Part shown: positions 9,096 through 17,743 of the stretch, piece after piece | How positions within the stretch are numbered: position 1 is the stretch's first letter | Layout of the letters: every line of letters begins with the position of its first letter | Assembly (NCBI GenBank): GCA_023957575.1 | Contig: JAMLGU010000006.1 | Coordinates: 1-64,000, forward strand | Direction: 5' to 3' | Origin: Chitinophagaceae bacterium | GTDB taxonomy: Bacteria > Bacteroidota > Bacteroidia > Chitinophagales > Chitinophagaceae | Length of the DNA: 64,000 nucleotides | Notes under the pieces: model-generated | What the model saw: only the letters and a program-made list of their open reading frames with translations | The model's database searches: none | Told to the model about the DNA's origin: nothing | Translations under genes and position numbers: made by a program

Positions 9096-9692
9096 TTGGA
9101 AATTCAAAATTTAAATATATCATTTAATTGTCGAAGAATAATTACCGCTTTTTCCTATTCTTTTGAACCGAATTACATTTACTTGTTGAGTGGCAGCAAC
9201 GGTAGCGGGAAAACGAGTATTCTAAACGTGATTGCAGGAGTCAATACAAAGTATGATGGGGAGTTGACAGGGTTTGATATTTATAAAAAATTTTCAGTTG
9301 ATTTTTTGGGGTTTGACAAGAGAATTTCTGGCATAAAAAATATCAAGGCTCTTTTGATGAAGGAAAAAACCGACATGCAATTTCTTGATTCATTGATTTT
9401 AGCATTTGAAATGGAAAAACATATCTGCAAGTCTGTGGGTAGAATGTCTTATGGTATGCAGAAAAAACTTTCATTGATAGCCTCTTTTGCGGCTAAACCC
9501 GATTTGCTGTTGCTGGATGAGCCTTATAACGGATTGGATAAAAAAAGCCAATCCGTTTTATCCAATCTGTTACATGAGTTTATTTTACAACCCGGCAAAA
9601 CGGTTATCATGGCTTCCCACTTTGAAAATGTGCAAGCCATTAATGAGCAATATAAGATTATCAATTTGGAAAAGGAGGTAGAAAATGGTTAA
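9096..9692 (+). CDS. ABC transporter ATP-binding protein
   Basis: 198-residue ABC ATPase, short for the class. Visible motifs are Walker A GSNGSGKTS (about residues 32-40), signature MSYGMQKKL, Walker B DLLLLDEP with the D-loop NGLD, and the switch His in MASHF. The usual Q-loop Gln is not obvious: the region reads FLGFDKRISG. The frame has no ATG before the conserved MEIQNLNISF-like start, so TTG at 9096 is the likely start codon. It overlaps the next gene by 8 bp. It probably powers the membrane protein that follows. Such ATPase-plus-small-permease pairs often export or protect against peptides, but the cargo is unknown. Confidence 0.85.
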   Translation: MEIQNLNISFNCRRIITAFSYSFEPNYIYLLSGSNGSGKTSILNVIAGVNTKYDGELTGFDIYKKFSVDFLGFDKRISGIKNIKALLMKEKTDMQFLDSLILAFEMEKHICKSVGRMSYGMQKKLSLIASFAAKPDLLLLDEPYNGLDKKSQSVLSNLLHEFILQPGKTVIMASHFENVQAINEQYKIINLEKEVENG

Positions 9693-10389
9693 TATCACAA
9701 AGTATGTTAAAGGAGAGCGTTATTATTTCTTTAAGAAGTTTAATGTCTTGGTATTTTCTGCTATATTTCTATTTTATCTGTTAAGCGCATTCATGGATAT
9801 GTTTTTGAATAAAGGATTGAAAGCAATGGTTGTGAATGATTATCTCTTAAAGCACCATGCTCTACAGTTAGGTACTGCTTATGCATTGTTTTTAATATAT
9901 AGTCTATCGGATGAATTTAAGTCGGGAAAAATTCAATTGCAGATTGCCAACGGTTTTTCTGCAAACGAGATTTTTCTTCTGAAAATAATTGATCTGGCAT
10001 TTCTGGCTCTCATTTCTTTGGTTTCCTATTTTTTAATGGATGCGTTATTAAATGTAAATAAGTTTCATCAGGTTAGACTTGATTTGTCATTAACATCTGT
10101 CGGATATTATTTATTGGTTCCTGCCTATCTTTCATTGATCATGATTTTGTTTTATTTGATGACAAGACATTTTATTTTAGCAACGATATTATTTTTTATT
10201 TATATGGGCCTGGAACTGTTTTTGTCAGAGAAGTTTCATATCTCGGATCGTTTTCTGCCACTTAAAACGTTGATAAAAACGGTTCACAACAATGAGTTCC
10301 ACTTTTCAATATTACTGTTTTCAGCGCTGTTTTTAATTTCTGATTATCTGCTGCTGAACCGAATAAAAAATTGGGGAAAGTATAAATAA
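9685..10389 (+). CDS. ABC transporter membrane subunit (multi-pass)
   Basis: 234 residues with about six hydrophobic segments (roughly residues 22-42, 62-75, 95-115, 133-155, 160-180, 210-228), very rich in Leu/Phe/Ile, consistent with an ABC-2-like permease. The start ATG lies inside the end of the ATPase gene (8-bp overlap), so translation is probably coupled. No family-specific motif is recognised. The gene ends 7 bp from the convergent gmk gene. The AT-rich composition is shared with the ATPase and the phase-variable lipoprotein, suggesting the trio was gained together. Confidence 0.75.
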   Translation: MVNITKYVKGERYYFFKKFNVLVFSAIFLFYLLSAFMDMFLNKGLKAMVVNDYLLKHHALQLGTAYALFLIYSLSDEFKSGKIQLQIANGFSANEIFLLKIIDLAFLALISLVSYFLMDALLNVNKFHQVRLDLSLTSVGYYLLVPAYLSLIMILFYLMTRHFILATILFFIYMGLELFLSEKFHISDRFLPLKTLIKTVHNNEFHFSILLFSALFLISDYLLLNRIKNWGKYK

Positions 10390-10396
10390 CGGACAT

Positions 10397-10966
10397 TTAC
10401 TTAATTCCCAAAAACTTCTTCACTATTTTTTCTGCTTCCTCACAAGCTTCCTGAAGATCGTCGTTTACTACGACCTTATCGAAGTGATCCATAAAGCTCA
10501 GTTCATATTCTGCCTTATTGATACGCGTTTGCAACGACTCTTCGGTTTCGGTACCGCGCGAGAGCAGTCTTTTGTGAAGTTCCTTGATGGATGGCGGCTC
10601 AATAAAAATGGAAAGGCTGTTATCGGGATATTGCTGCTGCACATGAATAGCGCCTTTTACGTCAATATCCAATAGCGGAAACTTGTCTTCGTTCCAAAGC
10701 CTTTCGATTTCGGAACGAAGTGTTCCGTAATATTTGCCTTCGTAAACCATTTCCCATTCTAAAAATTCATTGTTCTGAATTTTTTTCCGAAACTCATCCA
10801 CCGACATAAAATAATAATCCTTACCGTTTACTTCTCCAGTTCTGGCCTTTCGGGTGGCTGCCGAAACAGAAAAAGTTAGTTGAGGGATTTTTTCTAATAG
10901 ATAATGGGTGATGGAGGTTTTTCCTGCTCCGGATGGCGCTGTTATAATAACGAGTTTACTTTGCAT
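10397..10966 (-). CDS. gmk: Guanylate kinase
   Basis: 189 residues. Converts GMP to GDP with ATP in purine nucleotide synthesis, in the cytoplasm. The P-loop is APSGAGKT near the N terminus. The GMP-binding segment contains SVSAATRKARTGEVNGKDY-type residues followed by the FLEWEMVYEGKYYGT element, and LLDIDVKGA is the second nucleotide-binding strand. Full length for the family. Confidence 0.96.
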   Translation of the reverse strand: MQSKLVIITAPSGAGKTSITHYLLEKIPQLTFSVSAATRKARTGEVNGKDYYFMSVDEFRKKIQNNEFLEWEMVYEGKYYGTLRSEIERLWNEDKFPLLDIDVKGAIHVQQQYPDNSLSIFIEPPSIKELHKRLLSRGTETEESLQTRINKAEYELSFMDHFDKVVVNDDLQEACEEAEKIVKKFLGIK

Positions 10967-11070
10967 AAATAATTTTTAGGTACAAAAACTTTCAAAACCA
11001 ACAGAAAACGGTGGTGATGAAATGGAGTTTACAACGTATTTGTGTAAAACAACCTTTCGTAAAGATAGTA

Positions 11071-12375
11071 TTAAATTCTTTTTATATCGGCGCCCAGCAA
11101 TCTCAATCTTTCATCAATATTCTGATACCCGCGGTCAATCTGTTCTATATTCTGAATAATGCTCTTTCCGTCTGCGCTTAATGCCGCAATCAGCAAAGCC
11201 ACACCCGCCCGGATGTCGGGGCTGCTCATGGTAATGCCTCTGAGTTTTTGCTCGCGCTCCAGACCGATGACTACTGCCCTGTGTGGATCGCAAAGGATGA
11301 TTTGAGCGCCCATCTCGATAAGCTTATCTACAAAAAACAAGCGGCTTTCAAACATTTTTTGATGAATCAGTACGCTGCCATGTGCCTGAATGGCGGTTAC
11401 TAAAACGATACTCAGCAAGTCGGGTGTGAAGCCCGGCCAGGGATGGTCATAAATACTAAGTACGCCGCCATCAAAATATCGTTGTATGGTATAGCTTTCC
11501 TGAGATGGAATATGGATATCATCGCCATTAATATCTATTTGAATGCCAAGCAATCTAAATTTCTCAGGGATGATTCCAAGGTCATCAATACCCGCTTTCC
11601 GGATGGTAATATCACTTTGGGTCATGGCAGCCAGGCCAATGAAGGAGCCTACTTCAATCATATCGGGCAGCAGTGTATGGGTGGTTCCCCCCAGATAATT
11701 AACTCCTTCGATGGTGAGCAGATTACTGCCAATACCACTGATTTTAGCGCCCATCCTGTTAAGCATGCTGCAAAGTTGCTGCACATAGGGCTCGCAGGCT
11801 GCATTATAAATGGTGGTTGTGCCTTTTGCCATTGAGGCTGCCATAATAATATTAGCAGTACCTGTTACCGAGGGTTCGTCCAACAGCATATAGGTACCCT
11901 TCAGTTCTTTAGCCGTTAGATGAAAAAATCCGTCCTCCTGATTATATTCGAATCCGGTGCCTAATTTTTCAAAACCGATGACGTGGGTATCTAATCGCCT
12001 CCGCCCGATTTTATCGCCTCCGGGTTTGGGAATAAATGCTTTTTTGTATCGGGCCAGCATGGCGCCTGCCAGCATTACCGATCCGCGAAGCCTGCCGCTT
12101 TTCTTCTTAAATGCTTTGCTGTGCAGATAATCAATATTCACGTCATCTGCCTTGAATGAGCAGGTATCGGCCGAAAACCGATTGACTTTCACGCCCATTT
12201 CTTTTAATAAGTCAATAAGCAGATTTACGTCAAGTATATTGGGGATATTGTGGATAGTAACTTCTTCTGGTGTAAGCAGAACAGCGCTGATTACCTGCAG
12301 CGCCTCATTTTTGGCGCCTTGCGGAATAATTTCGCCTTGTAATTTCTTTCCTCCTCTAACTTCGAATGAATTCAT
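11071..12375 (-). CDS. murA: UDP-N-acetylglucosamine 1-carboxyvinyltransferase
   Basis: 434 residues. Catalyses the first committed step of peptidoglycan synthesis, transfer of enolpyruvate from PEP to UDP-GlcNAc. The EPT-synthase fold is recognisable from the QGAKNEALQ (catalytic Lys22/Asn23-type) start, the RGSVMLAGAMLAR segment and the late SSPDIRAGVALLIAALSADG. The active-site loop reads PKPGGDKIGRRRLD. The position that is Cys115 in E. coli is Asp121 here (codon at 12013-12015), the Cys-to-Asp variant known to give fosfomycin insensitivity. Probable promoter at 12390-12416. Confidence 0.96.
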   Translation of the reverse strand: MNSFEVRGGKKLQGEIIPQGAKNEALQVISAVLLTPEEVTIHNIPNILDVNLLIDLLKEMGVKVNRFSADTCSFKADDVNIDYLHSKAFKKKSGRLRGSVMLAGAMLARYKKAFIPKPGGDKIGRRRLDTHVIGFEKLGTGFEYNQEDGFFHLTAKELKGTYMLLDEPSVTGTANIIMAASMAKGTTTIYNAACEPYVQQLCSMLNRMGAKISGIGSNLLTIEGVNYLGGTTHTLLPDMIEVGSFIGLAAMTQSDITIRKAGIDDLGIIPEKFRLLGIQIDINGDDIHIPSQESYTIQRYFDGGVLSIYDHPWPGFTPDLLSIVLVTAIQAHGSVLIHQKMFESRLFFVDKLIEMGAQIILCDPHRAVVIGLEREQKLRGITMSSPDIRAGVALLIAALSADGKSIIQNIEQIDRGYQNIDERLRLLGADIKRI

Positions 12376-12389
12376 GAACTTTCTTTTTA

Positions 12390-12416
12390 CGAAGGTAAAA
12401 GGATTTCTGATTACAA
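12390..12416 (-). promoter_or_regulatory. Possible promoter of murA
   Basis: Minus strand: TTG (complement of 12414-12416), a 16-bp spacer, then TACCTTCG (complement of 12390-12397). This matches TAnnTTTG except for one base. It ends 15 bp before the murA ATG. Confidence 0.35.
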
Positions 12417-12454
12417 AAAGGAATAACTACCTTGAGGGAATGATGATTTTTCCG

Positions 12455-13162
12455 CTATGCTACCCATTGAAACACTAATGCTGCTAATAAGGCCCCCACA
12501 ATCGGTCCTAATACCGGAACCCAACTGTAAGCCCAGTCGCTGCCTCCTTTTTTGCCGATAGGCAGCAAGGCGTGCATGATTCGCGGACCTAAATCTCTGG
12601 CAGGATTGATAGCATAACCTGTTGGCCCGCCAAGACTCAATCCAATGGCCAGCACAATGAATGCAACGGGCAAGGCATCTAATGCCCCCAGACTGCTTTC
12701 GGGTGCGGCTATAAAAAGAACGGCAAATACTAAAACAAAGGTACCAATTGCTTCAGTGATGAAGTTGGCGCCATAGTTGCGTATTGCCGGAATAGTGCTG
12801 AAAGTGGCAAGTTTTGACGCAGTATCATCAGTAGCCAGATAATGTTGGCGGTAACTGAGCCATACTAACAACTGACCCATCATTGCGCCCATCATTTGAC
12901 CGCCAAGATAATGAGCCATAGTGTCCGTGCTAATTTTTCCCATATAGGCAAATGCAATCGTGATGGCAGGGTTCAAATGTGCGCCACTGATTTTTGAAGC
13001 CATAAAAACGCCGATAAATACTGCCATTGCCCATCCAAAGGTGATTACAATCCATCCGCTGTTGTTCCCTTTGGTGTTTTTGAGTACTACATTGGCTACC
13101 ACGCCATTACCTAATAATATCAACAATGCTGTCCCGATTAATTCGGCTGTAAAAATTCCCAT
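12455..13162 (-). CDS. glpF: Glycerol facilitator (MIP/aquaglyceroporin)
   Basis: 235-residue inner-membrane channel of the MIP family with six hydrophobic helices and two half-helix signatures, HLNPA and INPARD. The Asp after NPAR is the mark of glycerol facilitators rather than water-specific aquaporins. It lies on the same strand as, and downstream of, glpK, with a 560-bp repeat-filled gap between them. Together they import glycerol and trap it as glycerol 3-phosphate. Confidence 0.93.
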   Translation of the reverse strand: MGIFTAELIGTALLILLGNGVVANVVLKNTKGNNSGWIVITFGWAMAVFIGVFMASKISGAHLNPAITIAFAYMGKISTDTMAHYLGGQMMGAMMGQLLVWLSYRQHYLATDDTASKLATFSTIPAIRNYGANFITEAIGTFVLVFAVLFIAAPESSLGALDALPVAFIVLAIGLSLGGPTGYAINPARDLGPRIMHALLPIGKKGGSDWAYSWVPVLGPIVGALLAALVFQWVA

Positions 13163-13192
13163 AATTATTATTTATTAATGATAACTTTCTAA

Positions 13193-13721
13193 CAATCTCA
13201 AACATTGAACTTTAAACCTCAAACCTCAAACTTTATGTAAGCTACTGCCATTGGCTAAGGCGAAAATAGCTATAGAAGCTGTAAGCATTAGGCTTTAGGC
13301 TGTAAGCAATTTGCAATCTCAAACATTGAACTTTAAACCTCAAACCTCAAACTTTATGTAAGCTACGGCTACTGCCTTTGGCTGCGGCGAAAATAGCTAT
13401 AGAAGCTGTAAGCATTAGGCTTTAGGCTGTAAGCAATTTGCAATCTCAAACCTTAAACCTTAAACCTCAAACTTTATGTAAGCTACGGCTACTGCCATTG
13501 GCTACGGCGAAAATAGCTATAGAAACTGTAAGCATTAGGCTTTAGGCTGTAAGCAATTTGCAATCTCAAACCTTAAACCTTAAACCTCAAACTTTATGTA
13601 AGCTACGGCTACTGCTTTTGGCTGCGGAGAAAATAGCTATAGAAGCTTTAGGCTTTAGGCTGTAAGCAATTTGCAATTTGTAATTTGAAATCTTTAAACC
13701 TAAATCTGCCAATCTGCAATC
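13193..13721. repeat. Four-copy tandem repeat (about 120 bp unit) built from 7-bp motifs
   Basis: Units start at 13193, 13314, 13441 and 13561 (121, 127, 120 and about 113 bp), then decay to 13721. Each unit runs CAATCTCAAA..., AAACCTCAAA..., CTTTATGTAAGCTACGGC, GGCGAAAATAGCTATAGAAG, and GTAAGCATTAGGCTTTAGGC. Much of the unit is made of 7-bp words such as AAACCTC/AAACCTT and TTAGGCT/GTAAGCA. The same word family fills 37769-38407. It fills the glpF-glpK gap and touches the glpK stop codon. It has no coding potential and no unique spacers, so it is not a CRISPR array. Confidence 0.9.
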
Positions 13722-15218
13722 TCAATCCTCTTCCGTCCATGCCTGTGCGGCCTTCACTGCCTTTTTCCATTGTTTTTGAAGAGATTGCCGTTCATCTGTA
13801 CTCATGGATGAGACAAACTCTCTCTCTTTTTGCCAGTAGTCCTGCACTTCATTTACGTCTTTCCAGAAGCCAACCGCCAGACCGGCTAAGTAGGCAGCGC
13901 CTAATGCTGTAGTTTCTGTGATGCTGGGACGAATCACTGATGTGTTCAAAATATCTGCCTGAAACTGCATCAGATAGTTGTTGACCGTAGCGCCACCATC
14001 CACACGCACTTCTTTGATAGTAATTCCAGAATCTGCTTCCATCGCCTTCAACACATCCATTGTTTGATAAGCAATGCTCTCGAGCGCGGCTTTTGCAATA
14101 TGCGCATCACTGCTTCCTCTGGTAAGGCCCACAATGATGCCTCTTGCATGTTGGTTCCAGTAGGGCGCACCCAGACCGGTAAAAGCAGGCACCATGAAAA
14201 TGCCTCCATTGTCTTTTTCTTTTTGCGCCAGCGCTTCTATTTCTGATGAACTTTGAATCATTTTGAGACCATCGCGCAACCATTGCACCACAGCGCCGGC
14301 AATAAACACACTGCCTTCCAGCGCATAACTTACCTTGCCATTGATCTTCCATGCAATGGTGGTCAGCAGGTTATTATTGCTCCTGATAGGATTATCGCCT
14401 GTGTTCATCAGCATAAAACAACCGGTACCGTAAGTGTTTTTAACCATTCCGGGATGAATACACATTTGTCCGAACAAAGCTGCCTGCTGATCGCCTGCTA
14501 TACCGCTCACCGGTACTTCATGAGCCGTAAACAATTGTTCTGTATGCCCGTATATTTCACTGCTGGAACGTACATCGGGCAGCATGACTGCGGGAATATT
14601 CATTATCCTCAGCAATTCATTATCCCATTGTAGGGTATGAATATTAAAAATCATTGTTCGCGAAGCATTGCTTACGTCAGTAGCATGTACTTTTCCGTTG
14701 GTAAGTTTCCAAAGCAGCCAGGTGTCAATGGTGCCGAAACATAATGCTCCCTTTTCGGCTTTTTCTCTGGCACCGGCTACATTATCCAGTATCCATTTGA
14801 TTTTTGTTCCCGAAAAATAAGCATCGCTAACAAGGCCGGTCTTTTCTTTTATCAATTCAGAGGTTCCGTCCGCTTTTAGCTGGTCGCAATAGTCGGATGT
14901 ACGCCGGTCCTGCCACACGATGGCATTATAAACCGGTTGTGAAGTATGTCTGTCCCAAACCACAGTGGTTTCGCGTTGGTTGGTAATGCCAATAGCTGCG
15001 ATGTCGCTGATGGTTAATCCTGCTTTTAATATTGCTTCTGTGGCTACACCCAACTGGGTACTCCATATTTCTGTGGCATCATGTTCTACCCATCCCGCCT
15101 GCGGAAATATTTGTGTAAACTCTTTTTGGGCTACGGCTACAATATTGCCGCTTTTGTTGAAAACAATGGCACGAGAACTGGTAGTACCCTGGTCAAGTGA
15201 TAGAATGTAATTTGGCAT
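13722..15218 (-). CDS. glpK: Glycerol kinase
   Basis: 498 residues. Phosphorylates glycerol to sn-glycerol 3-phosphate with ATP. The FGGY-kinase fold opens [17 protein letters not shown], and [17 protein letters not shown] and [19 protein letters not shown] are the expected ADP/glycerol-binding segments. The open frame continues upstream to 15383 only because it runs into the insertion sequence; the family start is the ATG at 15216-15218. The IS right next to it (left end 15264) leaves just 45 bp of native upstream DNA, so the original promoter, shared back-to-back with metH in a gap of about 200 bp, has been displaced. Confidence 0.96.
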   Translation of the reverse strand: MPNYILSLDQGTTSSRAIVFNKSGNIVAVAQKEFTQIFPQAGWVEHDATEIWSTQLGVATEAILKAGLTISDIAAIGITNQRETTVVWDRHTSQPVYNAIVWQDRRTSDYCDQLKADGTSELIKEKTGLVSDAYFSGTKIKWILDNVAGAREKAEKGALCFGTIDTWLLWKLTNGKVHATDVSNASRTMIFNIHTLQWDNELLRIMNIPAVMLPDVRSSSEIYGHTEQLFTAHEVPVSGIAGDQQAALFGQMCIHPGMVKNTYGTGCFMLMNTGDNPIRSNNNLLTTIAWKINGKVSYALEGSVFIAGAVVQWLRDGLKMIQSSSEIEALAQKEKDNGGIFMVPAFTGLGAPYWNQHARGIIVGLTRGSSDAHIAKAALESIAYQTMDVLKAMEADSGITIKEVRVDGGATVNNYLMQFQADILNTSVIRPSITETTALGAAYLAGLAVGFWKDVNEVQDYWQKEREFVSSMSTDERQSLQKQWKKAVKAAQAWTEED

Positions 15219-15253
15219 GCAAGAAATTTGAGATTGAAGATAAGGAAAAAAAT

Positions 15254-15263
15254 ATTTTGATAA
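15254..15263. repeat. Target-site duplication, left copy
   Basis: ATTTTGATAA directly abuts the left end of the insertion sequence. The identical 10-mer lies at 16499-16508. Confidence 0.95.
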
Positions 15264-16498
15264 CAGGACAGACGCATTAAAAATATGTAGTAATCCACAG
15301 GTGTGGAAATAAAGTTGCTTGTAAATCAAATTGAATACTCGGACTTGCAGTTCCAAAAAGCTATGACAGCCATTATGGAACATTTTGGTCAGTTACCAGA
15401 TCCGCGAACTAAAGAGCATAAAATCATTCATAAGCTCTATGACATTGTATTTATTACTATAGCGGCGGTTATATGTGGGGCAGAAGACTGGTATGATATT
15501 GAGGACTATGGGGAAGCTAACCAACAATGGCTTAGCCGTTTTCTGGAACTACCCGGTGGTCTGCCGTCACACGATACATACAACCGTGTGTTTTCGCTAT
15601 TTGATCCGCAGGCTTTGCAGCAGTGTTTTGTGGGTTGGGTACAAAGCATTGCTCATATAAGTGAAGGGCAAGTAGTGAGTATTGATGGCAAACAGCTACG
15701 CCACAGCGGCGAGCAGGGAGGTAAAAGCATTATTCACATGGTAAGCGCCTGGAGCAATGCCAATAATATGGTGTTGGGGCGACTAAAAGTAAACGATAAG
15801 AGTAATGAGATTACGGCTATTCCTGCTTTATTGGAAGTATTGATGCTAAAAGGATGCTGGATTACTATTGATGCCATGGGTTGTCAAATCGAAATAGCCA
15901 AAAAGATCAGGGAAGTGGGGGCTGAATATATCCTCGCAGTAAAAGATAATCAAAAGCACCTGAATGATGACATTAAGGAAGCTTTTGCACAGACGCCGCA
16001 AACGGCAAGTCATACGCAATTAAATGTAGATCATGGTCGCATAGAAAAACGTATCTGCCGTATTATAACAGATATGGACTGGATTTGCAGTAAAGATCAA
16101 TGGGAAGGGCTTCAAACCATTATAGAAATAATAAGTGAGCGAACCCATAAAGCGACCGGAGAAAAAGAAAAGCAGGTTCGCCATTATATAAGCAGTATAA
16201 AGGCGCCGGCTGAAGCCTTCAATACTGCTATAAGGGAACATTGGGGCATAGAGAACAAACTGCATTGGGTTTTAGATGTTTGTTTTGGAGAAGATATGAG
16301 TACTAAAAGGGCAGGAACTGCTGCCGAGAATTTTTCTTTTGTTAGCAAGGTAGCCCTTAACCTGCTCAATCAATCAGAAGAGAGAAAGGGTGGCAAAAAG
16401 CTTAGCATCAAACGAAAAAGAAAAAAGGCAGACAGAGATAAGGATTATTTGTTATCGCTTTTGGCTAAAGCCGGATAACTTTTAATGCGTCTGCCCTG
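15264..16498 (+). mobile_element. Complete ISAs1-family insertion sequence (1235 bp)
   Basis: The terminal inverted repeats are CAGGACAGACGCATTAAAA (15264-15282) and the reverse complement of TTTTAATGCGTCTGCCCTG (16480-16498), differing at one base (GGAC versus GGGC). They enclose a single transposase gene and are flanked by a perfect 10-bp target duplication (15254-15263 and 16499-16508). TIR length, element size and duplication length fit the ISAs1 family. Intact TSDs and an intact transposase argue for a recent insertion. It separates glpK from its native upstream region and leaves the metH promoter box at 16540 in place. Confidence 0.95.
15303..16478 (+). CDS. ISAs1-family DDE transposase
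   Basis: 391 residues from a GTG start at 15303; the ATG at 15363 (371 aa, opening [16 protein letters not shown]) is an equally good start and matches the usual family N terminus. The N-terminal DDE_Tnp_1-associated domain ([19 protein letters not shown]) is followed by the DDE catalytic domain: [10 protein letters not shown] (first Asp), TIDAMGCQ (second Asp), and the [21 protein letters not shown] block carrying the Glu. No frameshift is seen, so it is probably active. Confidence 0.94.
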   Translation: MEIKLLVNQIEYSDLQFQKAMTAIMEHFGQLPDPRTKEHKIIHKLYDIVFITIAAVICGAEDWYDIEDYGEANQQWLSRFLELPGGLPSHDTYNRVFSLFDPQALQQCFVGWVQSIAHISEGQVVSIDGKQLRHSGEQGGKSIIHMVSAWSNANNMVLGRLKVNDKSNEITAIPALLEVLMLKGCWITIDAMGCQIEIAKKIREVGAEYILAVKDNQKHLNDDIKEAFAQTPQTASHTQLNVDHGRIEKRICRIITDMDWICSKDQWEGLQTIIEIISERTHKATGEKEKQVRHYISSIKAPAEAFNTAIREHWGIENKLHWVLDVCFGEDMSTKRAGTAAENFSFVSKVALNLLNQSEERKGGKKLSIKRKRKKADRDKDYLLSLLAKAG

Positions 16499-16508
16499 AT
16501 TTTGATAA
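16499..16508. repeat. Target-site duplication, right copy
   Basis: ATTTTGATAA directly follows the right IS end and is identical to 15254-15263. Confidence 0.95.
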
Positions 16509-16539
16509 TTGTCTAAAACAATATTTCCTTGATTATCTG

Positions 16540-16547
16540 TACTTTTG
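16540..16547 (+). promoter_or_regulatory. Putative -7 promoter box of metH
   Basis: TACTTTTG matches TAnnTTTG exactly and is followed by GCAGC. It lies 116 bp upstream of the metH N-terminal gene and 42 bp right of the IS end. No clear -33 TTTG is seen at the expected distance. The long leader shows no cobalamin-riboswitch B12-box. Confidence 0.5.
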
Positions 16548-16662
16548 CAGCAGCAGGGGTATTTGTTTATTGTTCTACCTGCATATAAACATTGAACTAA
16601 TAAACGTAAAGATTTCAATCACAATTTCTCTCGCGTTTATTTTTTCTTAAAAACATTTTCAA

Positions 16663-17682
16663 ATGAGTGAATTAAGAAGCTTGTTAAACAAGCGTATTTT
16701 GATTTTGGACGGTGCTATGGGCACCATGATTCAAAAGCATAAACTGAAAGAAGAAGATTACAGAGGCGAGCGATTTAAAGACTGGCACAAAGATGTAAAG
16801 GGCAATAATGATCTGTTGAGCATTACTCGTCCTGAAATTATTAGTTCTATTCATAAGCAATACTTAGAGGCAGGGGCTGATATTATTGAAACCAATACTT
16901 TCAACAGCACCTCCATTTCTCAGGCTGATTATGACATGCAGGAGCTGGCTTACGAATTAAATGTGGCCGCTGCAAAATGCGCAAGAGCAGCAATTGATGA
17001 ATATTTGGTAAACCATCAATCTCCAATCACCAATCCTAAATTTGTTGCCGGCGCTATCGGTCCGCTCAATAAAACCCTTTCTCTTTCGCCCGATGTAAAC
17101 AATCCCGATTATCGTGCCGTTACTTTTGATGAAGTGGTGGATGCCTATTATGAGCAAATCAGCGGTCTGGTGGATGGTGGTGTGGATGTATTGCTGATTG
17201 AAACCATTTTTGACACCCTGAATGCAAAAGCCGCCATATTTGCAGTAAAAAAATATTTCAGAGAACATCCCGAAAATGAAAAGGAAATCATGATCAGCGG
17301 TACCATTACCGATGCATCCGGCAGAACATTGAGCGGCCAGACACTGGAGGCTTTTTATATTTCCATAGCGCATGCCAATCCTTTGAGCGTGGGCGTTAAT
17401 TGTGCCCTGGGGGCAAAGGAAATGAGGGCGCATGTGGAAGAGCTTTCACAAATTGCCAATTGCTATGTTTCAGCTTATCCGAATGCAGGGTTGCCAAATG
17501 CAATGGGTGAGTATGATGAAGCGCCCGAAATGACGGCCGGATTTTTGGGAGAATGGGCACAGCATGGATTTATAAACATAGTGGGTGGTTGTTGTGGTAC
17601 CACTCCAGATCATATCAGAGAGGTAGCTAAGGCAGTGAAGGGGCTGAAGCCGCGAGAGGCTTTTCTGGAATATAAAGATTAG
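16663..17682 (+). CDS. metH: Methionine synthase, homocysteine-binding subunit (split MetH N-terminal module)
   Basis: 339 residues corresponding to the zinc-dependent homocysteine S-methyltransferase domain of MetH. It opens [13 protein letters not shown], and the zinc ligands are Cys247 (VNCALG) and Cys310-Cys311 ([11 protein letters not shown]). It binds and activates homocysteine for methylation from methylcobalamin. It is a separate polypeptide, with the folate, cobalamin and activation domains encoded by the next gene 62 bp downstream. Split MetH is common in Bacteroidota. An alternative name would be a stand-alone homocysteine methyltransferase, but the neighbour makes MetH the better call. 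Confidence 0.92.
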   Translation: MSELRSLLNKRILILDGAMGTMIQKHKLKEEDYRGERFKDWHKDVKGNNDLLSITRPEIISSIHKQYLEAGADIIETNTFNSTSISQADYDMQELAYELNVAAAKCARAAIDEYLVNHQSPITNPKFVAGAIGPLNKTLSLSPDVNNPDYRAVTFDEVVDAYYEQISGLVDGGVDVLLIETIFDTLNAKAAIFAVKKYFREHPENEKEIMISGTITDASGRTLSGQTLEAFYISIAHANPLSVGVNCALGAKEMRAHVEELSQIANCYVSAYPNAGLPNAMGEYDEAPEMTAGFLGEWAQHGFINIVGGCCGTTPDHIREVAKAVKGLKPREAFLEYKD

Positions 17683-17743
17683 TTAACAGTGAAGACGAAG
17701 CTTAAAATTAGTTGGTTGGCATTGCGATTCAAATACTAAAGAA

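Noticed and set aside
12152..12478. 108-aa plus-strand ORF over the murA start
   Set aside because: Shadow of murA and its promoter; no family features.
13193..13721. Possible CRISPR array
   Set aside because: Units are long, contiguous and degenerate with no unique spacers, and no cas genes are nearby.
16509..16662. Cobalamin or SAM riboswitch in the metH leader
   Set aside because: No B12-box or SAM-riboswitch core motif is visible in the about 150-bp leader.
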